From Mycoplasmataceae bacterium (GTDB lineage Bacteria; Bacillota_I; Bacilli_A; Mycoplasmatales; Hepatoplasmataceae), in the NCBI GenBank assembly GCA_013214845.1, contig JABSQC010000051.1:1-5346 (forward strand): DNA of 5,346 nucleotides. Direction: 5' to 3'. This document shows, in pieces, positions 1 through 5,346 of the stretch; position 1 is the stretch's first letter; each line of letters starts with the position of its first letter. Under the pieces are notes generated by a model. It worked only from the letters and a program-made list of their open reading frames with translations, did no database searches and had not been told where the DNA came from. The position numbers were made by a program, and so were the translations under genes.

Positions 1-72
1 AGTTGTTGTTTTGTCTACAAAATTTTTTGAGTTGGAAGATATGATAAAACATGAATTACTTCTTGATATCAT
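1..72 (-). CDS. holB: Probable DNA polymerase III subunit delta prime, N-terminal fragment (runs off the window)
   Basis: This is a 24-codon open start that leaves the window at base 1. The ATG lies inside the 3' end of tmk, in the +1 frame relative to it. A good Shine-Dalgarno GGAG sits 7 bases upstream (GGAGATAATAAATG), so I preferred this start. The product begins MISRSNSCFIIS and continues SNSKNFVDKTTT. The short beta strand FIIS after a polar start resembles the region where delta-prime proteins have the 'HA(Y/F)L(F/I)' strand before the degenerate P-loop. Delta prime is part of the clamp loader with DnaX, and holB commonly follows tmk in Firmicutes and mollicutes. The name therefore rests mainly on gene order; 24 residues cannot prove it. 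A competing ATG at 52..50 (MFYHIFQLKK) has a weaker ribosome site and a less family-like product. Confidence 0.6.
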   Translation of the reverse strand, partial: MISRSNSCFIISSNSKNFVDKTTT

Positions 73-688
73 TTATTATCTCCATAAACATAAAATTTGC
101 AATTTCCGCAGGAGTCATTGTTCCATCAATTGAAATAAATCTATTTGGGTATTTTTTAGATAACTCTTTGTAACCTTTGTATACCTTACTGTGGAAATCA
201 ATATCTAGGAAATCAAACCTATTTGTTTCATTCTTCCTATTTTTCATAATTCTATCAATTCCAATCTTTGGATCTATGTCTATAAAAAATGTTTTTTCAG
301 GAATGTAATCTCCTATTACTATATCAGATAGTGAAATCATTTCTTCTATTTTCCCACCTTTTGCATAACCTTGGTAGGCTAGTGATGAATCATTATATCT
401 GTCAGATATAACTATGTTACCTTTAGATAAGTTTGGTTCTATTACCTTTTCAATGTGTTCTTTTCTTGATGACAAGTACAAAAGAAACTCAGTAATTTCA
501 TTGATTGAACTCATATCATCCATCAAAATTAATTCTCTGATTTTTTCTGATGTCTTACATCCTGTTCCACCAGGCTCTCTTGTTATTGTATTTTTTAATC
601 CATATTCAGAAAGTAAATCAGATAATATTTTAATACAAGTAGTTTTACCTGACCCCTCTGTTCCTTCAATTGTGTAAAAACCTTTCAT
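56..688 (-). CDS. tmk: Thymidylate kinase (dTMP kinase)
   Basis: This cytosolic kinase phosphorylates dTMP to dTDP with ATP, the step toward dTTP shared by the de novo and salvage routes. The 210 residues match the usual family length. Visible motifs are the P-loop GTEGSGKTT (residues 9-17), TREPGG (36-41) for nucleotide binding, the DRY motif (96-98) followed by SSLAYQG, and a basic LID segment RKNETNRFD (151-159). The P-loop has Glu rather than Arg after the first Thr, and the LID carries the basic residues. This is the bacterial type II arrangement known from Escherichia coli. The ATG overlaps the recR stop by one base (TAATG), and a strong Shine-Dalgarno GAGAGGA lies 6 bases upstream, so it is probably translated by coupling to recR. 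The gene contains no tryptophan codon, so its limits do not depend on the genetic code. The start of the next gene is embedded in its 3' end. Confidence 0.97.
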   Translation of the reverse strand: MKGFYTIEGTEGSGKTTCIKILSDLLSEYGLKNTITREPGGTGCKTSEKIRELILMDDMSSINEITEFLLYLSSRKEHIEKVIEPNLSKGNIVISDRYNDSSLAYQGYAKGGKIEEMISLSDIVIGDYIPEKTFFIDIDPKIGIDRIMKNRKNETNRFDFLDIDFHSKVYKGYKELSKKYPNRFISIDGTMTPAEIANFMFMEIINDIKK

Positions 689-1287
689 TAATTATCCTCT
701 CTATTTTTTAGTGCAACATTCATTGTTTGTTGATCAAGAAACTCTACGCTAGACCCCAGTGATATTCCAACTGCTAATGAGCTAACCTTTAATTTTGTAG
801 AAGAAAAGTATGATCTTATATATTCGGAAATAATCTCACTTTTAATATTTTTATCAAACATAAGAATTATCTCATTCGCACCTTGCTTACTAACAAAATC
901 TTCTAGCATCTTAAACTGAAGATTATCAACATCTTGCTTCTTAGATTTGTTTCCATCCCCAATTACAAAATTACTTTCCATTCCATCTAAAGTTTTTGTA
1001 CCAATTTCTAATAAGTCTGAGTATGAATTAAATACACTTACTGTTTTACTTTTCGAATTAGTAGAGCAATAAGAGCAAGGATCTACAAAATCTAACTTAT
1101 TGCAAATAGAGCATTTTTTTGAAAATTTTGTTTCTTCTAGTGATTGCAATAGGTTAGATAAATCACTATTTGAATCAACTAATAAATTAATGATATATTT
1201 TTTGGCTGCTCTTTTAGATATATTGCCACCCTTTGTTAACTCTAACTGCAAATCATCTATTAAATTATGAATTTTCATTTTACTCAA
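688..1287 (-). CDS. recR: Recombination mediator protein RecR (divergent)
   Basis: RecR works with RecO and RecF in loading RecA on gapped DNA during recombinational repair. The 199 residues fit the family in length and domain order: an N-terminal helix-hairpin-helix (about 18-36, GGNISKRAAKKYIINLL), a four-cysteine zinc finger (Cys59, 62, 71, 74), a Toprim-like domain (about 80-175), and a C-terminal segment LAVGISLGSSVEFLDQQTM (171-189) that corresponds to LARGLPxGGDLEYAD in typical RecR. The protein is diverged: the Toprim acidic residue after the first strand is not evident (VFNSYSD where VEEPxD is usual), and the Arg of LARG is Val. The start is uncertain. TTG at 1287 has AGGGAG 4 bases upstream and overlaps the dnaX stop by 8 bases; ATG at 1278 would remove three residues but lies 13 bases from that site. 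There is no yaaK-like gene between dnaX and recR, unlike Bacillus. Confidence 0.9.
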   Translation of the reverse strand: MSKMKIHNLIDDLQLELTKGGNISKRAAKKYIINLLVDSNSDLSNLLQSLEETKFSKKCSICNKLDFVDPCSYCSTNSKSKTVSVFNSYSDLLEIGTKTLDGMESNFVIGDGNKSKKQDVDNLQFKMLEDFVSKQGANEIILMFDKNIKSEIISEYIRSYFSSTKLKVSSLAVGISLGSSVEFLDQQTMNVALKNREDN

Positions 1288-3346
1288 ATAGCTCCCTTAT
1301 GTATTTTTTATCTCTTTCTGTACTACTAATGGCCTCTACTTCTTCAAAATCATCTATTGTTGGAGGGACTTGTGGAAGGGGCGTTTTTTCAAAAATTGTT
1401 TTCTTTGATGCAAAATCATTATTTATTGATTTGACATCGCTTTTCTTAACTGGATAAATTTTATATTTTTCTTCAAAAGATTCTTCTAGTAAATTATCCA
1501 TTGACTTTTTAAATGAATCTTCTAATATCTTTTCGTATATTTCTTCGTTTTTAAATTTTACAAGAATAACATTGTTACTAGATACGGATAATGGAGTTGT
1601 CTCTGAAGTTAAATACCTATAACCGTTGTATAGAGAACTTCTTGGAATTTTAACGTCTATATTGCTTCAATTTTGTTTAATGTATTTTAGTTTATTTAAA
1701 TCATTGTCTATAGCAAGTTTAGCAATTTGTTCATATTCATATAAAAAGTTTGATTTTGGTTTTTCATAAACTTTTTGTATTTCATCAGTATTTATGTTAT
1801 CTATTTCAGATTTGCCCTTTATATTTATTTCTTTGGTACTCATTTCTGAAGTTTCAGATAAAGAATCTTTTTCTAAATCATCATCAATGTCAGAACTGCT
1901 TTTATTTGCTTCTAATTCATTTTCAAAATCAGTTTCATTTGCATTCGCGTTTAAAGTATCAGATATAGTTCCTTCTTCTAATTCTTTGTCTAATTTTATT
2001 TCTTTATCTAAGATTTCATCAAATGTTTCTTTTTCGTCACCAGATGATTCAATATTATAGTCTATTTCATCTTTCATTTTTTCAGAAGCTTCAGCAAGAT
2101 ATTCTTCATCACTTTTTACTTCACTAGTTGCTTCAATATTTCTATCAGAATTATCTTCTTTAATATCTAGTTCTTTTTCCTCAATAGTATTTCCCTTATT
2201 TTCTTCACTGTCATTGTCATCTAAAGAAATTTCGTCAATTTCAAATGTTTCATTTATGTTATCGTTTTCTTTGGAATTTTCTTGTAGACTATTGTCAGTT
2301 TGAAAATCACTTTTAATTAAAGAGTTTACTTTGCTTGAAGATAAAGCATTTTTTATTTTTAAAAAGAATACTTTAAGCATAAGATTATTTGTTAGTGTTG
2401 TTTTTGATAATTCATAAGATTCTTTAGCAAAATTTGATATGTCAAAATTTTTGTAAAAATCAGTATTAGATAATATCGATCTAGAAAGAATTTCTTCTAA
2501 AAAGGAATTAATAAACTTAGATACATCTAAATTATTAGAATCACAGTAATTAGTTACAGATTTAACAAAATCATCAAACCTACCATTCTCAAAATGCCTT
2601 ACTGCCTCACTAATGAAGTTTGTATTAGCAATACCAAGAGTTTCACTTAGATTATCAACAGTAACTGACTTATTGAAAATAATAACTTTTTCAAGCATCG
2701 ATAATGCATCTCTCATGCTTCCATCAGAGTTATCAACTAATATGTCAATTGATTTTTCTTCAAAATCAATTTTTTCTTTTTTCAAAATTTCTTTAACAAA
2801 ATCCCTCATTGGGTTTCTGGCAATGTCGACTAAAGATAAAACAATACATCTAGAAAGAATTGTACTTGGTATTTTAGACAACTCAGTAGTAGCTAAAATA
2901 AACATTACATTTTTAGGAGGTTCCTCTAAAATTTTTAAAAGAGCATTGAATGCCGCAGTAGAAAGCATATGGAACTCATCAATTATGTATACTTTCTTAG
3001 TTAAAGATGAAGGATTATAATTGGACATTTCCTTCAAGTTTCTTATCTCATCAACCCCGTTGTTAGAAGCACCATCCAGTTCTAGAACATCCATTGAGCT
3101 ACCATTGTCAATGTTTATACAAGTATTACAATTGTTGCAAGGATTATAATCATCTCTATTTAAACAATTAACTGATTTAGAAATTATCCTAGCTATTGAA
3201 GTTTTACCTACTCCGTGCTTTCCTGTAATAATCATTGACTGGGGAACTTGATCATTTGTAATAAAACTTTTAATTATTTTAACATTTAAATCTTGACCTA
3301 TTACTTCATCTAAATTTGATGGTCTATATCTCCTATATAAATTCAT
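1280..3346 (-). CDS. dnaX: DNA polymerase III subunit gamma/tau (clamp loader ATPase)
   Basis: This is the motor subunit of the clamp loader that places the sliding clamp on primed DNA. Read with UGA as Trp it has 688 residues; the UGA at 1669..1667 is residue 560. Domains are an AAA+ ATPase with Walker A GKHGVGKTS (42-50), a zinc site of Cys61, 70, 73, 76, Walker B IIDEFHML (121-128), sensor 1 LATTE (151-155), the SRC arginine-finger motif (165-167) and sensor 2 GSMRDALS (209-216). A helical collar domain follows to about 345, then a long acidic linker (about 350-530), then a folded-looking C-terminal part (about 535-688) that would be tau-specific. The ATG overlaps the tadA stop by one base (TAATG), with AAGGA about 8 bases upstream. 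The stop overlaps the recR start. Under the standard code the gene would appear broken into a 559-residue protein and a separate C-terminal piece; both are in one frame with only the UGA between them. Confidence 0.97.
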
Positions 3347-3759
3347 TATCTCTTTCCTTCAAAAAAGCGTTTTAGCAATTCCTTAGATTCTTCTTCCAAT
3401 ATTCCAGATTGATAGAAAATATCTCCGCTATCTAAATAGTTGCTAAACCCCTCTTTATCATTATAAGTTGAAAAGTATATATTTTTTATACCTGATTTCT
3501 TAATTGCATAAAAACACATTATGCATGGCTCCATAGTCACAAATATAACTGCATCTCTTAAATTTTTAGAAACCTTGTAAGCTTTTTCTATTGCCTCAAT
3601 TTCTGCATGTCTAGTAGGACCTAATTCTATACTTTTATTTCTACCAAGAGATATTATTTCATTATCCAATCAAATAGCGCAACCAACTGGTATCTCATCT
3701 TTACCAAATGAAATCTTTGCTTGTTCCATAGCTTTTTGCATAATTACTTTTTTATTCAT
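3346..3759 (-). CDS. tadA: tRNA-specific adenosine deaminase TadA
   Basis: TadA converts adenosine 34 of tRNA-Arg(ACG) to inosine, allowing one tRNA to read several CGN codons. The 137-residue product has the cytidine/deoxycytidylate deaminase fold signatures: PVGCAIW (24-30), HAE (51-53; His ligand and catalytic Glu), and PCIMC (78-82; two zinc-binding Cys) preceded by VTME. Trp30 is encoded by UGA at 3672..3670; with the standard code the gene would seem to start at a TTG just after it and lose the conserved PVG strand. I chose the ATG at 3759 because it gives the normal N-terminal helix (MQKAMEQAK) before PVG; Met7 (3741) is an alternative. No clear Shine-Dalgarno precedes either start. 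The ATG is only 5 bases past the U-run that ends the SRP RNA gene, so little 5' leader exists unless transcripts read through. It heads the tadA-dnaX-recR-tmk-holB cluster. Confidence 0.95.
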
Positions 3760-3764
3760 AGTAC

Positions 3765-3780
3765 AAAAAAAAGTGCGACA
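3765..3780 (-). terminator. Rho-independent terminator formed by the SRP RNA 3' end
   Basis: The 3' strand of the closing stem (TGTCGCACTT) runs directly into eight consecutive T on the minus strand (3772..3765). The closing helix of the folded SRP RNA plus this U-tract has the form of an intrinsic terminator. The tadA start codon lies only 5 bases beyond the tract, so termination here would separate the RNA gene from the tadA operon, and any tadA transcription must read through or begin within or next to this element. Confidence 0.75.
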
Positions 3781-3850
3781 CATCACACTTCTTCTTATGG
3801 CTGCTCCTTTTCAGGCCTGACCAGGTTCAAAGGTTATGATTGTCGCACTT
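3765..3850 (-). ncRNA. ffs: Signal recognition particle RNA, small bacterial (4.5S/scRNA) type
   Basis: This RNA binds Ffh to form the SRP, which targets nascent membrane and secreted proteins to FtsY. Read on the minus strand, it contains the core CTGGTCAGGCCTGAAAAGG followed by AGCAGCC. This matches the helix 8 Ffh-binding site (E. coli CAGGTCAGGTCC...GGAAGCAGCC). The apical hairpin is CCT-GAAA-AGG with a GNRA tetraloop (3812..3809). The 5' internal-loop strand is TCAG and the 3' strand AGCA. The ends pair perfectly over 10 bp: AAGTGCGACA (3850..3841) with TGTCGCACTT (3780..3771). A T8 tract follows. At about 80-86 nt it is the short form without an Alu domain, typical of mollicutes and proteobacteria and unlike the roughly 270-nt Bacillus scRNA. 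Exact ends depend on transcription start and trimming. Confidence 0.95.
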
Positions 3851-3852
3851 AT

Positions 3853-3858
3853 ATTATA
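3853..3858 (-). promoter_or_regulatory. -10 promoter element of the SRP RNA gene
   Basis: The minus strand reads TATAAT, a perfect sigma-A -10 hexamer, two bases before the first base of the SRP RNA terminal stem. This would start transcription within the first few bases of the stem (about 3850-3846). No convincing -35 box is visible at 17-18 bp spacing (TGCTTT or ATGCTT); mollicute promoters often have weak -35 boxes. Confidence 0.75.
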
Positions 3859-3928
3859 ACAATGATTTATTTATAAAAGCATTTAATTATTTTTAAAATT
3901 TTATAAATTGTTTTGTCTTTACTTTTTG

Positions 3929-3944
3929 TGTTTCACGTGGAACA
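3929..3944. promoter_or_regulatory. parS: parS-like ParB (Spo0J) binding site, copy 1
   Basis: TGTTTCACGTGGAACA matches the 16-bp parS consensus TGTTTCACGTGAAACA at 15 of 16 positions. Its reverse complement, TGTTCCACGTGAAACA, has the T/C variation at the fifth position that is known among Bacillus parS sites. ParB dimers load at such sites and spread or slide along DNA to organise and segregate the origin region and recruit SMC. It lies in the spacer between serS and the SRP RNA gene. Confidence 0.88.
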
Positions 3945-3965
3945 TTGTTTTAAGGTTTATTGTTA

Positions 3966-3981
3966 AGTTTCACGTGAAACA
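3966..3981. promoter_or_regulatory. parS: parS-like ParB (Spo0J) binding site, copy 2
   Basis: AGTTTCACGTGAAACA differs from the parS consensus only at the first base and holds an uninterrupted 14-bp palindrome (GTTTCACGTGAAAC). It ends 5 bp from the serS stop codon. Its centre is 37 bp from that of copy 1, about three and a half helical turns, so the two sites would face opposite sides of the DNA. As RNA the palindrome could also fold downstream of serS, but no U-tract follows, so I do not call a terminator. Confidence 0.88.
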
Positions 3982-3986
3982 TTAAA

Positions 3987-5231
3987 TTATATTTTATCTA
4001 CTTTCATATATTTTTGTAAAGATGCAGGTATATTTATTTCACCTTCTTCATTTTGATGATTTTCTAATATAGCTGCAATCGCTCTGTCAATAGCTATACC
4101 AGAGCCATTATGTGTATATACAAATGATTTACCTTCACCATCTCTTGTTCTAGTGTTTATTCTTTCTCCTTGGAAGTCAGAACATGAGCTAACAGATGAT
4201 ATTTCCATTCACTCATTTTGTCCAGGCATTCACACCTCTATGTCATAAGTTATAGAACTTGAAAATGTTAATTCGCCAGTAGATAGAGACAGCACTCTAT
4301 AAGGTAGTTCTAGCATCTTCACAATTTCAATTGCTGAATTTAGCATTTCATTTAAAAGTTTTTCATCATCTTTCTCTTCAAGAATATGTACTAGTTCAAC
4401 TTTATTAAATTGATGTAATCTTTTTATTCCTCTTGTATCTTTACCAGAGGCTCCAGCTTCTTTTCTAAAGCAATTTGAGTAAGCAACTAATTTTTTTGGC
4501 AACTCACTTGAGTCTAATATTTTTTCTCTAAATATATTTGTAAGAGTTGCTTCAGCTGTTGGTATTAAATACTTGTCTTCTTCAACTTGGTAAAGATCAT
4601 CTTTAAATTTTGGTAATTGTCCAGTTCCATATAATATATTTGTATTTACAATTACAGGAGCTGAGTAAAGTGTGTATCCATTAGAGCGATGATAGTCTAT
4701 CATCATATTTTTAAGAGACTCCATCATTACAGCACCTAAGTCTTTGTATACAACAAATCTTGAACCTGATATAGTTGATGAAGCACTTTCATCTACTATC
4801 TTATCTAAAATTTCTCAATGTGGTTTAACCTTTGCATTTCTCTTTTTAATTTTAGATTCAAATATTACTTTGTTACTTTTTTCATCTTTTCCAACTGGAA
4901 CCTTCTCAGATGGAATATTAGGAAGAGTAGCTTTCAAGTTATCAATTTTTTCATTTAGTTCTCTACTTTTTAAAGTAAGTTCTGAAATAAAATCTTTATT
5001 ATCTTGTATTCCCTTGATTAACTTAGTTCTTTCATCCTTATCTTTAGTCTTGCTAATTTTTTTTGAAACTAGATTTGTTTCTTCTCTAAGTGAATCTAAT
5101 TTCTTTTTTGTATCTAATAGCTTAGGATATAGTTCTTCTATTTCATTTATAGTAGTAGATACATCAAAGTTTTATAAAGACAAAAGTTTTAAAATCTTTT
5201 CCTTATCTAGAAGAAAGATTTTAGTTATCAA
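3987..5231 (-). CDS. serS: Seryl-tRNA synthetase, with 5' end interrupted by an in-frame TAA
   Basis: SerRS charges tRNA-Ser with serine in the cytoplasm. Counting from the TTG at 5231, the frame gives 414 positions, normal for the family: an N-terminal tRNA-binding coiled coil (about 25-105), LPNIPSEKVPVGKDE, then the class II catalytic core. Core motifs are PTAEATLTN (serine pocket, TAE 225-227), motif 2 FRKEAGASGKDTRG (from 255), YDIEVWMPGQNEWMEISS, and motif 3 GSGIAIDR (376-383). Three Trp are UGA (4817..4815, 4232..4230, 4211..4209). The odd part is the 5' end: codon 20 is TAA (5174..5172), although sequence on both sides reads like SerRS (FLLDKEKILKLLSL, then NFDVS). The TTG has no Shine-Dalgarno, and between the TAA and position 4727 there is no in-frame ATG. 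The coding body from 5171 to 3987 is intact (394 codons plus stop). The identity is certain; the start is not. Confidence 0.85.
5172..5174 (-). other. In-frame TAA near the 5' end of serS
   Basis: On the minus strand, TTA TAA AAC falls in the serS frame between segments that both resemble the SerRS N-terminus. The family usually has Lys or Arg followed by Asn/Gly-Phe-Asp here, so a single A-to-T change of an AAA lysine codon would explain it. UAA is not reassigned in code 4, and TAA ends every other gene in the window. It may be a sequencing error, a true nonsense change, or a sign that translation starts downstream at an atypical codon. Confidence 0.6.
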
Positions 5232-5236
5232 ATATA

Positions 5237-5261
5237 TTAGTAATTAATAAGGAATTACTAA
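5237..5261. repeat. Perfect 9-bp inverted repeat upstream of serS
   Basis: TTAGTAATT (5237-5245) and its exact reverse complement AATTACTAA (5253-5261) flank a 7-base spacer AATAAGG. It sits just upstream of the apparent serS start. The arms are almost all A/T and no U-tract follows on either strand, so it is not a convincing terminator. It could be a weak operator or a chance AT-rich palindrome. Confidence 0.4.
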
Positions 5262-5346
5262 CTGTAATATTAAGATCCAGAAAATGTAATTTGTTACTCT
5301 GAAGATTTTCTTTACGAAGGATTAACAAGGTCTTAGAAAGGTAAGA
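5262..5346. other. Unassigned sequence upstream of serS
   Basis: I recognise no gene or RNA in this stretch. One minus-strand frame stays open from the window edge to a TAA at 5223..5221 (41 codons), which could be the tail of an upstream gene. Its codons (CTG, CAG, CGT, ACC, TCC) look less AT-biased than those of the neighbouring genes, and the peptide matches nothing I know. No tRNA cloverleaf and no T-box signature was seen. Confidence 0.3.

Noticed and set aside
1..52. Alternative start for the leftmost gene at ATG 52..50 (MFYHIFQLKK...)
   Set aside because: It lacks a well-placed Shine-Dalgarno, whereas the ATG at 72 has GGAG at 7 bases and a more delta-prime-like sequence; it remains possible.
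1280..1501. A separate small gene (73 residues) between dnaX and recR
   Set aside because: It is in the same frame as dnaX and is joined to it without any stop once the UGA at 1667-1669 is read as Trp; it is the dnaX C-terminus.
1750..2060. Plus-strand open frames opposite the dnaX linker, and similar ones at 414-677, 1233-1457 and 2613-3020
   Set aside because: All lie antisense to well-supported genes and mirror their low-complexity or biased codon content; no motif or good ribosome site supports them.
2340..2375. A-rich stretch in dnaX as a programmed frameshift (tau/gamma) site
   Set aside because: In frame it reads TTA AAA ATA AAA AAT; there is no A-AAA-AAG-type heptamer with a clear stimulatory hairpin or nearby alternative stop.
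3966..3986. Palindrome after serS as an intrinsic terminator
   Set aside because: The arms fold, but no U-tract follows on the minus strand, and the sequence matches parS too closely for the terminator reading to be preferred.
4744..5247. A 167-residue plus-strand open frame opposite serS
   Set aside because: It is the antisense shadow of the serS N-terminal coiled coil, rich in Ser/Leu/Phe as expected from the complement of Lys/Glu codons, and has no recognisable domain.
5240..5346. tRNA gene or T-box leader upstream of serS
   Set aside because: I could not form a cloverleaf, and neither the T-box antiterminator motif nor a terminator precedes serS.
1..5346. Insertion sequences, CRISPR arrays, prophage or toxin-antitoxin genes
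   Set aside because: No repeats of suitable length, transposase, integrase or toxin-like frames were seen; nearly the whole window is occupied by conserved housekeeping genes.

Overview
This window reads as near-origin chromosome from a mollicute that decodes UGA as tryptophan (genetic code 4). It is very AT-rich and TAA is the only stop codon used. All five tryptophans I can place are UGA, three of them at conserved family positions, and I find no UGG tryptophan codon. Code 4 rules out Acholeplasma and phytoplasmas. Two ParB-binding (parS-like) sites make a Spiroplasma/Entomoplasma-type lineage more likely than a highly reduced Mycoplasma, but I cannot fix the genus.

Every supportable gene is on the minus strand, so the window is best read from right to left. 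From 5346 there is about 100 bp of unassigned sequence, then serS (seryl-tRNA synthetase, ending at 3987). Next is a 136-bp spacer with two parS-like palindromes, followed by a compact gene for the bacterial SRP RNA (4.5S/scRNA type, about 3765-3850) with its own -10 box and terminator. After it come tadA (tRNA adenosine deaminase), dnaX (DNA polymerase III gamma/tau), recR, tmk (thymidylate kinase) and the first 24 codons of a probable holB (DNA polymerase III delta prime). From tadA onward, each gene overlaps the next by 1 to 17 bp, as expected of one translationally coupled operon.

The order resembles the Bacillus subtilis serS / tadA-scr-dnaX-yaaK-recR / tmk-holB region, compressed. The yaaK-like gene is absent, recR abuts dnaX, tmk and holB follow directly, and the SRP RNA lies upstream of tadA rather than between tadA and dnaX. 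The genes serve decoding (serS, tadA), membrane protein targeting (SRP RNA) and replication and repair (dnaX, recR, tmk, holB).

Reading UGA as Trp changes the gene models: dnaX runs from 1280 to 3346 as one 688-residue protein, tadA starts 30 codons upstream of its apparent TTG start, and serS is one gene. I do not see a new multi-gene system. The points most worth following are the paired parS sites, an in-frame TAA near the 5' end of serS with no good start codon, the SRP terminator only a few bases from the tadA start, and a RecR lacking several usually conserved residues.
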